Shown: one piece after another, positions 25,539 to 35,191 of the stretch
How positions within the stretch are numbered: the first letter of the stretch is position 1
Layout: each line of letters opens with the position of its first letter
Assembly: GCA_022827055.1 (NCBI GenBank)
Contig: JAJDTR010000127.1
Span: 30,287 to 94,286 of the forward strand
Source: Candidatus Poribacteria bacterium
GTDB taxonomy: Bacteria > Poribacteria > WGA-4E > JAJDTR01
Direction of reading: 5' to 3'
Length of the DNA stretch: 64,000 nt
The notes under the pieces: model-generated
The model's input: the letters and a program-made list of their open reading frames with translations, nothing else
The model's database searches: none
Told to the model about the DNA's origin: nothing
Made by a program: the position numbers and the translations under genes

Positions 25539-26786
25539 TCATCCAATCAACGACAGCACGGGCTCCGCCAAAAGTTGACAAACCCTTTCCAAAAACTGCG
25601 CCGCCGGGGCGCCATCAATTACCCGGTGATCAAACGTCAGGCTCAACGACATCACCTCTCCAGCGACGACCTCGTCGTCCACGACAACCGGTTCGCGAAC
25701 AATGCGGCCGACACCCAAGATTGCGGATTGCGGAAGGTTGATGATTGGAGTGAAGGAGTCAATGCCGTAGCCACCCAGATTCGTTATCGTAAAAACGCCG
25801 TTCTGCAACTGATCGGCTTTCAACTCGCCCTTTCGTGCGGAATCAACTATCTCTCGCGATTCAGCGGCAATTTTTGATAAACTCTTCTGCGGCACGTCGA
25901 AAATCACCGGTGCAAGCAAGCCGTTCTCCGTGTCAACGGCGAACGCAATATTGATATCCTCCGGAATGAAAATCCCGTCATCGCGCCATTGCCCAGTGAT
26001 CATCGGATGTTCACCTACCGCAATTGCGGCGAGTTTCAGCACCATGTCAGTATAAGTTGGGACAATCTCGTACTGATCGGAAGCCTTGAAGCGATCACGT
26101 AATGCCACTAAGCCGGAGGCATCCACTTTCGTCGTAATGGTAACAGGGGCTGCCTCATTAACACCGGCGACCATTCGCTCGGCAATTGTTTGGCGTATGC
26201 GCGTAATCGGAACAGATTTTCCTGGCACCGCAGTGGGCGGAACTTCAACAGGAGCAGGCGGTTTCGATTCAATAGCGGCTGTTCTGATGTCCTCTTCTCG
26301 AATACGGCCGCCGACACCGGTTCCCCGCAGACCCGACCAATCAACTCCTAGCTCACGTGCGACACGCCGTGCGCGGGGGGTGATCGCAGTTCTTTTGGCG
26401 GGAGGAGAAGTAGCCGGTTCAGGTACTTGAGTTTCTGGCACCGGGGCAGGTGTTGCTGATTGAGCCGACGGTTCCTCCTTAGGAGGCGGTTCGGGGGCTT
26501 TCGGCTTGACGGCTCCCTCCAACTCAAACGGAGGGACTTCACCATCCTCCACCAAGTAAGCAAGCAACTGGCTCACGACAACCTCGTCGCCAGGCTGCGG
26601 TGCATCGGGCGGTATTCGCAGAATTCCCGCGTCGAAGGATTCAATCTCTTGCGACGCCTTTTCGCCTTCCAAGACAAATAGCATCTCGCCCGCATCGACT
26701 TTCTCGCCATCTTGTTTCAACCACTCCACAAACGTACCTTCGTCCATAGACCAACCAAGGCGTGGTACAACAATTTCAATTGCCAT
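25539..26786 (-). CDS. Dihydrolipoamide acyltransferase (E2) of a 2-oxoacid dehydrogenase complex
   Basis: 415 residues from ATG at 26786 (GAGGTGAATTG upstream). Domains: lipoyl domain at 1-80 with lipoyl-lysine K43 in EGEKASQE; a Pro/Ala-rich linker; the E1/E3-binding domain (about 133-170, ITPRARRVARELGVDWSGLRG); and the catalytic domain with DHRVIDGAPAAQF (HxxxDG) near the C-terminus. It transfers an acyl group from lipoate to CoA. It begins 12 bases after the fused E1 gene. No E3 gene is present nearby, so E3 must come from elsewhere in the genome. Confidence 0.93.
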   Translation of the reverse strand: MAIEIVVPRLGWSMDEGTFVEWLKQDGEKVDAGEMLFVLEGEKASQEIESFDAGILRIPPDAPQPGDEVVVSQLLAYLVEDGEVPPFELEGAVKPKAPEPPPKEEPSAQSATPAPVPETQVPEPATSPPAKRTAITPRARRVARELGVDWSGLRGTGVGGRIREEDIRTAAIESKPPAPVEVPPTAVPGKSVPITRIRQTIAERMVAGVNEAAPVTITTKVDASGLVALRDRFKASDQYEIVPTYTDMVLKLAAIAVGEHPMITGQWRDDGIFIPEDINIAFAVDTENGLLAPVIFDVPQKSLSKIAAESREIVDSARKGELKADQLQNGVFTITNLGGYGIDSFTPIINLPQSAILGVGRIVREPVVVDDEVVAGEVMSLSLTFDHRVIDGAPAAQFLERVCQLLAEPVLSLIG

Positions 26787-26798
26787 CAATTCACCTCA

Positions 26799-28799
26799 TT
26801 ATTCGGCGAGCAAGTCTCGAATCGCTTGTTCAATACTGTCAACGTTTGGGACCACTTCCTTCTCCAACGTGGGACTATACGGTGTCGGGGCAAATGCGCC
26901 GTTCAAACACTTGACCGGCGCATCAAGGTCGTTGAAACCGATATCCGCCACTCGCGCCGCGATTTCAGATGCCATGCTGCACGGCGCAAAAACTTCGTCT
27001 ACGACCAAAAGACGCCCGGTTTTATGCACTGACGCCAGAATCGTCTCCAGATCCAGCGGTGAGACGGTTCGCGGATCTATAATCTCCACAGACACATCTT
27101 CACTTGCCAACCGTTCTGCAACCTTTTCCGTGTGATGACGCATCAACGCCAGTGCGACAACCGTGGCGTCCGTTCCTTCGCGAACAACGGTTGCCTTTCC
27201 AAATGGAACCTCATACGTCTCTTCGGGCACAGGTCCCTTAATTGCCATTAGCTCCCGATGCTCAAGAAACAGTACCGGATCGGTGCATCGAAGCGCGTGC
27301 ATAAACATACCCTTGGCATCATACGGGGTGGCTGGCATAACGACGCGCAATCCCGGAATCTGGGAATAGATGGAGTGATAGTTGCCCGAATGGTGGGTCG
27401 CCGCGGAGTGCCCAATCCCGACACAGCCTCGCACGAGAACCGGCATCTTCAACCGGCCGCTGCTCATGTATTGCATTTTGGCAATCTGGTTGATGAGTTC
27501 CCCGAAACTATCGTTAATGAAATCAAAAAACATGCAATCTATGACCGGTCGGGTGCCTGACATCGCAGAGCCGCCGGCAAGCCCGACAAATCCACGCTCG
27601 CAGATTGGCGTATCGCATAACCTATCCGCGCCGTATTTCTCGAATAAGCCGTAGGTTGTCATGAAATTTCCGCCGCGGACACCGACCCCTTCTCCCATGA
27701 CAAAGATAGTATCGTCTTCCGCCATCGCCGCGTCAAGCGCTTCGAGTGTCGCGCCAACATACGTTGTCTCGCGATCTCCTTTGGAGGGTGGCTCTGAAAT
27801 CGAATCACCCGCGGGTTCGGAATACACGTGGTGCGTCGCGGTTTTCCCATCCGGATAGCTGCTTGCCTCGGCAAATTTGTGCGACTCGGCGACCAACTCC
27901 CGAATCTCCTCCTCAATGGCGTCTAACTCCGCAGCACCGGCTATACCTTTGTCTATTAGCGTTCGCCGCAGTCGCTGTATGGGGCATCGCGTTTTCCATT
28001 CGTCAACATCTTCCCGCGTACGATAGGTGAAATCTCCCATACCTTCGGCATGTGCCCGCGTCCGGTACGTCTTGCATTCGATTAACGTCGCGCCGCCGCC
28101 GCTGCGAGCTCGCTCAATTGCCTCTCCGGCGATTCGATGAATCGCCAAGACATCATTCCCATCAACTTCGTACCCTGCCAATCCGTAGTTCGAGGCGCGT
28201 CGACCAACATCGGGAATCCCGCTCGCATACTCAAACGGCACTTCGGTGGCGAACTGGTTGTTTTCGCAGACGAATATGACGGGCAAATCCCAAATGCTCG
28301 CCATGTTCAATCCTTCGTGGAATGCGCCGTTGTTGACGCCGCCGTCGCCAAAACACGCTACAGCGACATTGTCGGTTTTCTTGATTTTGAAGGTGTAGCC
28401 GCCGCCGCACGCTTGCAGAATACACGGTCCAACGATGCCGCTCGTTCCCATCAGCCCTATTTCCGGCTTGAACAGATGCATACTGCCGCCGCGTCCTTGC
28501 GAACAACCGGTTTCCCGTCCGTACAGTTCCGCAATCAGTTCTCTCGGATGAAGGCCCTTGGCTAACGCGTGGCCATGACCGCGATGCGTACTAAAGACAA
28601 CATCGTCTACCCGCAAATGGGCAAAGACACCCGCCGCAATAGCTTCCTCGCCAACATAGGTGTGACATGCGCCGTGCACCAGACCACGCTGATGCGATCT
28701 GGCAAGCTGTTCTTCGGACTGCCGAATTAACTGCATCGTGCGATAACAGTCAAGCGCGTCGGTTTTGTTTAAACCCGAATTTTCTCGTTGTACTTCCAT
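26799..28799 (-). CDS. Fused alpha/beta E1 of a 2-oxoacid dehydrogenase complex
   Basis: 666 residues. The N-terminal half is an E1-alpha (THRGHGHALAKG; thiamine-diphosphate motif GDGGVNNGAFHEGLNMA; CENNQFA), the C-terminal half an E1-beta (GEGVGVRGGNF; RPVIDCMFFDF; ATHHSGNYHSIYS). Fused E1 proteins occur in branched-chain, acetoin and pyruvate dehydrogenase systems; substrate choice cannot be settled here. ATG at 28799 is preceded by AAGGAGTGAGA, where the ribosome site lies inside the last codons of the upstream SDR gene and the TGA stop is two bases before the ATG, implying translational coupling. Confidence 0.93.
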   Translation of the reverse strand: MEVQRENSGLNKTDALDCYRTMQLIRQSEEQLARSHQRGLVHGACHTYVGEEAIAAGVFAHLRVDDVVFSTHRGHGHALAKGLHPRELIAELYGRETGCSQGRGGSMHLFKPEIGLMGTSGIVGPCILQACGGGYTFKIKKTDNVAVACFGDGGVNNGAFHEGLNMASIWDLPVIFVCENNQFATEVPFEYASGIPDVGRRASNYGLAGYEVDGNDVLAIHRIAGEAIERARSGGGATLIECKTYRTRAHAEGMGDFTYRTREDVDEWKTRCPIQRLRRTLIDKGIAGAAELDAIEEEIRELVAESHKFAEASSYPDGKTATHHVYSEPAGDSISEPPSKGDRETTYVGATLEALDAAMAEDDTIFVMGEGVGVRGGNFMTTYGLFEKYGADRLCDTPICERGFVGLAGGSAMSGTRPVIDCMFFDFINDSFGELINQIAKMQYMSSGRLKMPVLVRGCVGIGHSAATHHSGNYHSIYSQIPGLRVVMPATPYDAKGMFMHALRCTDPVLFLEHRELMAIKGPVPEETYEVPFGKATVVREGTDATVVALALMRHHTEKVAERLASEDVSVEIIDPRTVSPLDLETILASVHKTGRLLVVDEVFAPCSMASEIAARVADIGFNDLDAPVKCLNGAFAPTPYSPTLEKEVVPNVDSIEQAIRDLLAE

Positions 28800-28801
28800 T
28801 C

Positions 28802-29614
28802 TCACTCCTTAAATACTTCGGTACCGACCGATCCGCCCGCGTTCATAGCAAGGTTGCCGCCATCCATCGGGATGATCGCCCCGGTAATCCATGATGACGC
28901 ATCTGATGCCAATAGAACCGAAAGGCCGCGGATGTCGTCAGGACTGCCGAACCGCCCTCTTGGGATGCCACTAAGGAATCGTTCCTTGATACGCGGATCC
29001 TTGTCAATTCGCGCTTGCAGCCCCGGGTTCAATACTTGGGCGGGCAAGATCGCGTTCACACGTACACCTCGTCCCGACCATTCGGTGCTAAGTTCCCTGG
29101 TCATTTGAACAACCGCTCCCATCGCCATGCTGTAGGCGATGTGTCCCCTGCCCATGCCGGTGATGCTGGCGAGCGAACCCAGACTAACGATGCTCCCTCG
29201 TCCCGCAGCAAGCATGCGCCGTCCCGCTTCTTGGGAGCAACAGAACCGTCCGTAGACGAGATTACGCCACGTCCACTCTACATCGTCAAGGGTGATATCC
29301 TCCGGCTTCTTGCGTACGGCTTCGCCGGCGACGTTTCCCAAAAAGTCTACACGACCAAATTCGTTGTCGAGTTGCGCAAACATGGCTCGAATTTCGTCCG
29401 GGCGGGATACATTACAGTTCACCGGAACGGCGCGAGGTCCCATTGATTCTATTTCACCGGCAGTTTTTTCCGCACCTTGCAAGTTGATGTCGAGAAGCAT
29501 CAAGTCGGCGCCTGCCTCCCCCAGCGCAAGCGACATGGCGCGCCCCATGCCACTGGCGGCGCCCGATACAACGGCAACTCGACCGGAAAGATCGAACATT
29601 TGTGTCATAGCCAT
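28802..29614 (-). CDS. SDR-family protein lacking the catalytic lysine
   Basis: 270 residues of the short-chain dehydrogenase/reductase fold. Cofactor motif SGAASGMG (17-24), D42 after beta-2 suggesting NAD, NVAG (94-97) in place of NNAG, Ser near 145-148, and Tyr161. The normal YxxxK lysine is replaced: the sequence is YSMAMGAV, with Met165 (codon ATG, one base from AAG). The enzyme may be inactive as a dehydrogenase or have another role. It is the first gene of a tight operon with E1 and E2, whose products suggest that it acts on a related hydroxy or keto acid, or did once. Confidence 0.88.
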   Translation of the reverse strand: MAMTQMFDLSGRVAVVSGAASGMGRAMSLALGEAGADLMLLDINLQGAEKTAGEIESMGPRAVPVNCNVSRPDEIRAMFAQLDNEFGRVDFLGNVAGEAVRKKPEDITLDDVEWTWRNLVYGRFCCSQEAGRRMLAAGRGSIVSLGSLASITGMGRGHIAYSMAMGAVVQMTRELSTEWSGRGVRVNAILPAQVLNPGLQARIDKDPRIKERFLSGIPRGRFGSPDDIRGLSVLLASDASSWITGAIIPMDGGNLAMNAGGSVGTEVFKE

Positions 29615-30116
29615 TTCTCCCTGTTCATGCGTATCCTAAATTTGTCCTTTGGACGGTGGGTTGTTTTCAGTCTGTGATATAGGGATGCCAGATAATTAAA
29701 GCGTAGATTCCACTAACCCGCCCACCTATTTTGCAAGAATCGCAGTATAGCATACCTGTAGGTCGCTGTCAACCGGTATGTCATCAGTGCGAATATACTT
29801 TGCGTCGGGTATTATTGCGCTTTCTTTTCCAGAAATAATTGTTTCTAATAGGACTTACGTAGCACCAGCAGGTCGGGAATCGGAGTTCCCTCGTACAAGC
29901 GTCGCGACCTGGAGATCGCTCCTACATAATAAGCAATCCCCAGCAGCGTGGAGTATAACTCAACAAAGGCCAATCTCGCCATGACAGATAAGCACAGAGA
30001 CTATCCTTGTAGGATGGAATCAATCGACCAATAGGATCAAATGAGCGATAGAGATCTCTCCGCCGTGCCGTAACGTGCATGAAGGTTGCGGCATACGGAG
30101 TATTCCTACTACTTTT
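29615..30116. repeat. Intergenic region with composite repeat R1 (copy a)
   Basis: No gene is supported in these 502 bases. About 29793-29920 is an inverted copy of the R1 repeat found at 44177-44300: AGCACCAGCAGGTCGGGAAT, TTCCCTCGTAC and CGCGACCTGGAGATCGC align to it in reverse complement. The inner end GCGCAATAATACCC also occurs at 37448 on the plus strand. This copy holds the uninterrupted junction (GGAGATCGCTCCTAC) where the other copy carries a 35-base insert. A fragment of that short element (GCGATAGAGATC) occurs separately at about 30043-30056. Confidence 0.7.
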
Positions 30117-33100
30117 TCACTTCCTTATCAGCATCTTGCGCGTCGCCGCGAACTCTCCCGCCTTAAGCGTGTAGAAATAGAGACCGCTCGCCACAAATTC
30201 GCCATGGTCATTGCGGCCATCCCAATACAATGCGCGGATACGGCTCCGGTACATCCCCGCCGCTTGATGACCCACATCCAAACGCCTAACAACACCTCCG
30301 TTCATATCATAAATTGTCAACTTGACCTCTGCGGGGGCGGCCAACTGATACGGTATCCAGGTTTCCGGATTGAACGGGTTCGGGTAGTTGGCTAGCAGGG
30401 CGGTCTCTTTGGGAATAACCAGCGAGGTTAACAGGTTTTGGAGATTCGCAATCCCCTGGCGAAAGGCAACCGAACCGTCGTCTGCCAGATGTGCTTCTGA
30501 AATCCACGCTTCAACTGTCGCCGCATCGGCGCGTCCTGTCGCAACTGCAGGTGCGGCGGCACCGCCAATGCCCTGCGCGACGAGCGTAAGATCGAAAATG
30601 TTAATCACCCCGTCGCCATTAATGTCTTCCGGCGAATCGGCGGATACCCTTTTCCCCAACTGCTGTGCGACGCTAATGAGATCGAGAATATTGACAACTC
30701 CGTCGCGATTGATGTCCCCTGTGAGTAGCCGTTCCTCAACAGTAAAGTGGATTTCAAGAGGACCCGCAGGGATACCTTCCTTAGCGGCGGAGCCGAATAA
30801 GAAGTTTTCCAGTGCCAATTTCGTTCCACCTTCGGACTTTGCCTTGAACCTCACGCGAAGCACGGGGCCGCTGCCGTTAACGCCGCCCTCGCTAATCCGT
30901 CCCGCAATCAGCCCGGTGATTTTTCCCGCCGCATTGTCGATGCGCCCGCTTTGGAAGAACGCCGCTCCGCCGTCCGACTTGAGGAAATCGCCTTCGCTGA
31001 CGGCAACGGCTTCAAGGATGGCGGGATCGAAAGCAATGTCAAATTGCCACCCTGCCAAGTCATTAGCATGTTCTACACGGACATCGACACCGAATAGATC
31101 TTCGACATGAATTGGCGTTTGGGAGAAAGCATAACCCATACCGGGGCCTAAAGTATAATTGGTGTCGGGGGTAAATCCGAAAAAGCCGTTGGAAGGATCC
31201 TTAATACCAGCATGAGTGCCAATCGCCACCAGCAAAACATTTCTCCCCTCGTTAAGCGTAGCGTCGAAAAACTCCGTATTATACTCAATCCCCACACTCC
31301 TCGGTGTCCAGGGCTGTTCCAAACGTTCCCGAATCAACTCGCCGTTTAGCCATATTTTGTATTCATTTCCGCTACTAGCATACATGGTTGTGTCTTGTCG
31401 CTCGGGGGAATTAAGGGATACAGTACCAAAAATCACCCCATTAGGAAAACGGCTTCCTCGCATGTCGTCAAGGTTACGCTGTCCCGACACCGGGAGTTTA
31501 TCAAAGGTCCACATATCAGTGCCGACTGGCTTCCCTTCTAGCGCCCCATGAGTAGCAATTCGATCTACCGTTACTTTGCCTCCACTTGCCTTGGATAATA
31601 GATCCGTTCCGTCATTTAGTTTTTCATTCGGCAAAAACACCCATAACCACGGCCCCTCAATCTTTGGTGCTTTGGCAAAAAATCCCGGATTATCATGCCA
31701 AGAAAATCGCTCCAGTATTGGTAATCCCACCACAGGGGAAAAATCCGAGATGTTATTGAACTGTAATTGCAACTCGTTTAGGTTCGTCAATCCAGCCAAA
31801 GCGGATACATCTGAAATTTCATTATATTCAAGCCTCAATTCGTCTAGTTTTACCAATCCTGCCAAAGGGGACACATCAGATATTTTATTCGCCGCAAGGG
31901 TTAAAACGACTAGGTTTGTCAACCTCTTGAGTGGCTCAATATCTACTATCCTATAGCTGTAGCCAATATCTACGACTCTTAATTTGGTTAGATGTCTGAT
32001 AGGTTCAAGGTTAGATACATGGTTGTCGTGGAGCTTGAGAACTTCCAAGTTTGATAACCTTACAAGGGGCGACAAATCTGAAACTTCGTGATGCCTGAAC
32101 TCAATGTTTACCAATTCTGTCATATCGGCAACAGCCGAAATATCCCGTATTCCATCACCATAAAAACGCAACTTCTTCAAATTCGTCAGACCGGCTATCG
32201 GTGAAATGTCTTCAATGTTGCTTCTAAACTCTAGGTGTTCGAGTTGTGTTAAGTTTGCCAAAGGAGACAAATCTCGCACGCTCGTATCCCAGACCTGCAA
32301 AAAAACTAGCTTAGTACAGTTGGCAAGCGGAGACAGGTCGGATATCCGGTTGCCTGAAATCCATAGTTCTTTTAGATTTACCGCAAATTCGAGTCCCGCT
32401 AAGTTGGAAACCCCCTTGTTGCCGGCTTTAAGAGTTGTTAATGTTGACATCGCCGAAGGCGTAATCTGTTCGGTTTCGAGCGCATCTTCAATAACGGCTC
32501 GAAGACGTGAATCCGGGATGTGAATAATTCCACCCTGTATCACAGCCGGTGGCAACGCAACGCCCTCTGGAGCTCTTAATGTTCGCAGATTGATTAATCT
32601 TGTGAGCGGCGACAGGTCGGATACGTTCGAATCTGAAATATCCAAATACCGCAAATTGATTAACTCTGCGATCAGCGACAGGTCGGAAAATTCGCCGCCA
32701 ATCTCTAGGAAATCGAGGTTTGTTAAGCCTCTCAGATGTGATATATCGGATACCTGACTGTTATCAAGTTCCAAGTGAGTGAGGTTCGTTGCAAACTGGA
32801 TACCCGTCAAATCGTGGACTCGTCTATCCCGTGACCGGAGTTCTATCAAGGATTCCATTTCCTCCACGGTAATCGGGGCGTTGGGGCTTTTGCCAAGTTC
32901 TTCCTCAACTATAGCACGCAGAATCGCATCCGGGATATGAACATGCCCACCCGGTAAAACATCCGGCTGCGTCACAACCGGCGGCTCTCCAACTTGTTGT
33001 GGGTAATCCAACGCGGAAATTATATCTCGAAAGCTTGATGTCCAGGTGTCGCGTTTCACACTCCCGTTTTCACTATCTAACGCCAGCAATCCCACGTTCT

Positions 33101-34643
33101 GCAGTCCCGTGTTTTCACGAACCCTTTCGAGGAAGGTGTCGGTTTCCAAGCCAACCACGGCGGCGGCGTATGCCGCATCCACCGGTGCCTGAAACGCCTC
33201 ATGGAAACGCGAAACCGGTTCAACACCTTCAAACGTACCTCCCGTGGCTTCAAGCCCTTGTCTGTACCGATTCATGTCTTCCTTCAGACGTGCGTCCATA
33301 TCTGGCGTTTCAACATAGAGCCGCAGCGCCTGCGCTTTGTTATAGGGCGGACTGGCGTTGCTCTCAATCACGGAACGCACTTGGTCTCCAAAGCTCTTCA
33401 TGCCCTCCGTATGGCAACCGATACACGAGATTCCGTTGCGCACCGTCGGGTCACTCGCGGCAGGATTTGAAACGATGCTAATCGGCGCTTCATCCAGCCG
33501 TAATCCATTGCCGTCCACAAGATAGTAACCCTGCAACCCGTTTGGCAAATTGAAGATGACCTCCCCGCCATCATGCGTGAAGTTAAGCGGGTGGGTCAGG
33601 ATGTTTTGTGTCCCGACACTACCTGCAAAGTCGTAGCTCTTCCAGTACGCCCCATATCGAGAGGTATGCCGTTCCACGACTCGGTTGTGGTTTGAGACAC
33701 CCGAATTGTTGAAACCCGCCCGCCAGACGCGAATCCCCGGGGCATTTTGCAGATTGCCGACCACATCTACATCCAGTTGTAACTCCAACTCCCGAGCCGT
33801 CGAGGGGAGAGAAAGCAGTTCATGGTAGAGCGGTGGAGTAGATGCGGATGCGATAAACCAGTCGACATGAACCGATGGCACATCACACCTCATCTCGGTC
33901 TGCATTCGTCCCAGTTGCTGCCGCAGCGCCGTCTGCGAAGGAGCATCAAAGGTGATATGATAAGGATACTCTTGCTCTATCTTCGTCCACCCATCAACCC
34001 GATCCCATTCGTAGTGCCGCAGGTCGATGTAGAAGATTGTATCTAGTGAATCAATGGGTTGTGGATTGGTAACTGTAATCCCCCATGAGAGGCTGTTGAC
34101 CAGTTTGTTGAGTGCTTTGCGGTACTCACTGAGAATTTGGGCTGTTTCGCCAGCGTTGTAGAGATGTGTGAGTGTAAAGTAACGGGCAAAAGCGCGGTCA
34201 AACGGTTCCAGTGACGTGAGGTGGGTCTCAATGGTATCGAGTACTTCAGCAGGAGAGATAAAGCGACCATCGGTGATTCGAGTTGTCGTCCATTCGGGTG
34301 CGTCGGCTAATATCCAACGTCGGATCGTGTCAATCGATTGAGGGGGCAGTTGGGGCAGTCCGAACGGCATCTGTGCGCCGTTTTCAGTGGGACCGAGGAG
34401 ACGCTTGTACAACTCGGAGGCATCGGGGTTTGCCGGTACAACGGTGCCACCATCGATGAGTTCGCTGTGTTCCATGAGGAGTGTCTCGCGGAAAGCGCCG
34501 TCGGGGCCGTGACAATTAAGGCAGTTTGCTTCAAAGATGGCGTAGGTGTCTTGGGCTAACTGGGATTGGGCAGATAGATTCTGAGAACCTGCGGTGAGAG
34601 ACAATAGACATATCAAAGCAAAAATGAAATGACGTTTATACAT
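30117..34643 (-). CDS. Giant secreted cytochrome c / LRR / cohesin / dockerin protein with C-terminal sorting domain
   Basis: 1508 residues. A signal peptide (1-25) is followed by two c-type haem sites, CLNCH (41-45) and CIGCH (407-411), in a region recalling secreted planctomycete-type cytochrome proteins. From about 565 to 1010 there are internalin-like leucine-rich repeats (ISDLSPLA.LTNL). A beta-rich region follows, then a cohesin-like domain (GVDVRVEHANDLAGWQFDIA), a dockerin pair (GDINRDGVVNILDL and DINGDGVINIFDL) and a YPNPFNPETWIPYQL start of a type-IX-like sorting domain ending KMLIRK. Export, haem loading and surface anchoring are expected. Cohesin plus dockerin would allow multi-protein assembly, possibly with the WD40/dockerin protein at 219. 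Confidence 0.9.
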   Translation of the reverse strand: MYKRHFIFALICLLSLTAGSQNLSAQSQLAQDTYAIFEANCLNCHGPDGAFRETLLMEHSELIDGGTVVPANPDASELYKRLLGPTENGAQMPFGLPQLPPQSIDTIRRWILADAPEWTTTRITDGRFISPAEVLDTIETHLTSLEPFDRAFARYFTLTHLYNAGETAQILSEYRKALNKLVNSLSWGITVTNPQPIDSLDTIFYIDLRHYEWDRVDGWTKIEQEYPYHITFDAPSQTALRQQLGRMQTEMRCDVPSVHVDWFIASASTPPLYHELLSLPSTARELELQLDVDVVGNLQNAPGIRVWRAGFNNSGVSNHNRVVERHTSRYGAYWKSYDFAGSVGTQNILTHPLNFTHDGGEVIFNLPNGLQGYYLVDGNGLRLDEAPISIVSNPAASDPTVRNGISCIGCHTEGMKSFGDQVRSVIESNASPPYNKAQALRLYVETPDMDARLKEDMNRYRQGLEATGGTFEGVEPVSRFHEAFQAPVDAAYAAAVVGLETDTFLERVRENTGLQNVGLLALDSENGSVKRDTWTSSFRDIISALDYPQQVGEPPVVTQPDVLPGGHVHIPDAILRAIVEEELGKSPNAPITVEEMESLIELRSRDRRVHDLTGIQFATNLTHLELDNSQVSDISHLRGLTNLDFLEIGGEFSDLSLIAELINLRYLDISDSNVSDLSPLTRLINLRTLRAPEGVALPPAVIQGGIIHIPDSRLRAVIEDALETEQITPSAMSTLTTLKAGNKGVSNLAGLEFAVNLKELWISGNRISDLSPLANCTKLVFLQVWDTSVRDLSPLANLTQLEHLEFRSNIEDISPIAGLTNLKKLRFYGDGIRDISAVADMTELVNIEFRHHEVSDLSPLVRLSNLEVLKLHDNHVSNLEPIRHLTKLRVVDIGYSYRIVDIEPLKRLTNLVVLTLAANKISDVSPLAGLVKLDELRLEYNEISDVSALAGLTNLNELQLQFNNISDFSPVVGLPILERFSWHDNPGFFAKAPKIEGPWLWVFLPNEKLNDGTDLLSKASGGKVTVDRIATHGALEGKPVGTDMWTFDKLPVSGQRNLDDMRGSRFPNGVIFGTVSLNSPERQDTTMYASSGNEYKIWLNGELIRERLEQPWTPRSVGIEYNTEFFDATLNEGRNVLLVAIGTHAGIKDPSNGFFGFTPDTNYTLGPGMGYAFSQTPIHVEDLFGVDVRVEHANDLAGWQFDIAFDPAILEAVAVSEGDFLKSDGGAAFFQSGRIDNAAGKITGLIAGRISEGGVNGSGPVLRVRFKAKSEGGTKLALENFLFGSAAKEGIPAGPLEIHFTVEERLLTGDINRDGVVNILDLISVAQQLGKRVSADSPEDINGDGVINIFDLTLVAQGIGGAAAPAVATGRADAATVEAWISEAHLADDGSVAFRQGIANLQNLLTSLVIPKETALLANYPNPFNPETWIPYQLAAPAEVKLTIYDMNGGVVRRLDVGHQAAGMYRSRIRALYWDGRNDHGEFVASGLYFYTLKAGEFAATRKMLIRK

Positions 34644-35191
34644 AGAGACTATCTCCGTTGAATAACTAACCCAAGTTGCTACCTATTATAGAGGGCTCTT
34701 CAGAGTTAAGTGTGGAAAATGAAATTAACTTACGACTTACGCAGTCGAGCACTCAAATCCGCCCAATCCGGCAGTAGGGAATAACGATCGTTATTCCCTA
34801 CAAAAGCCTTGTCGCAACATCAAATCATTACCGAAATCATCAAAAGCGCATAGATTGGGGGTCTCCAGAACCATATTGGGAATTATTGCAACCAATTTGA
34901 ACTCATAGGGCAAACGCGTCTTCCTGTAGCAAGTTTCATTCCCACACTTAACCCTGAAGAACCTTATAGAGAAACCGAGTTTTTGGTTCACTTTCGCTAA
35001 ATTATAGGTAAATTAGCCCGATTTTCGAGAATCTCGCGTTTCCATGTTGGAAAAAACTCGGTTTCTGTGCCCTGTCGAACAAGGTGGCAACTCGGGTTAA
35101 CTAATTTCGCAACCGGAAAGGTGAGATCGCTAGCCCGTGATCGCCCTCTTCAATCGTTGGACAGTGTAGAGTACATCATCATCAAGCAATT
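34644..35191. other. Intergenic region between convergently arranged repeats
   Basis: No gene is supported. It contains the 270-bp MITE (34694-34963) with its 28-bp internal palindrome and, further on, AGAAACCGAGTTTTT (about 34972-34986) repeated inverted as AAAAACTCGGTTTCT (35051-35065). Confidence 0.65.
34694..34963. mobile_element. MITE-like element, ISL3-type ends
   Basis: A 270-bp element without a gene. Ends are imperfect inverted repeats of about 30 bp: left GGCTCTTCAGAGTTAAGTGT, right (reverse complement) GGTTCTTCAGGGTTAAGTGT, both continuing to ATGAAA. Exact 8-bp direct repeats TTATAGAG flank it at 34686-34693 and 34964-34971. GGCTCTT ends and 8-bp duplications are the pattern known for ISL3-family elements. 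No transposase lies in the window. Inside, 34774-34801 is a perfect 28-bp palindrome (GTAGGGAATAACGA and its complement). Confidence 0.82.

Noticed and set aside
34694..34963. Remnant of a full insertion sequence
   Set aside because: At 270 bp with no transposase-like frame, it is better described as a MITE; a transposase remnant is not visible.
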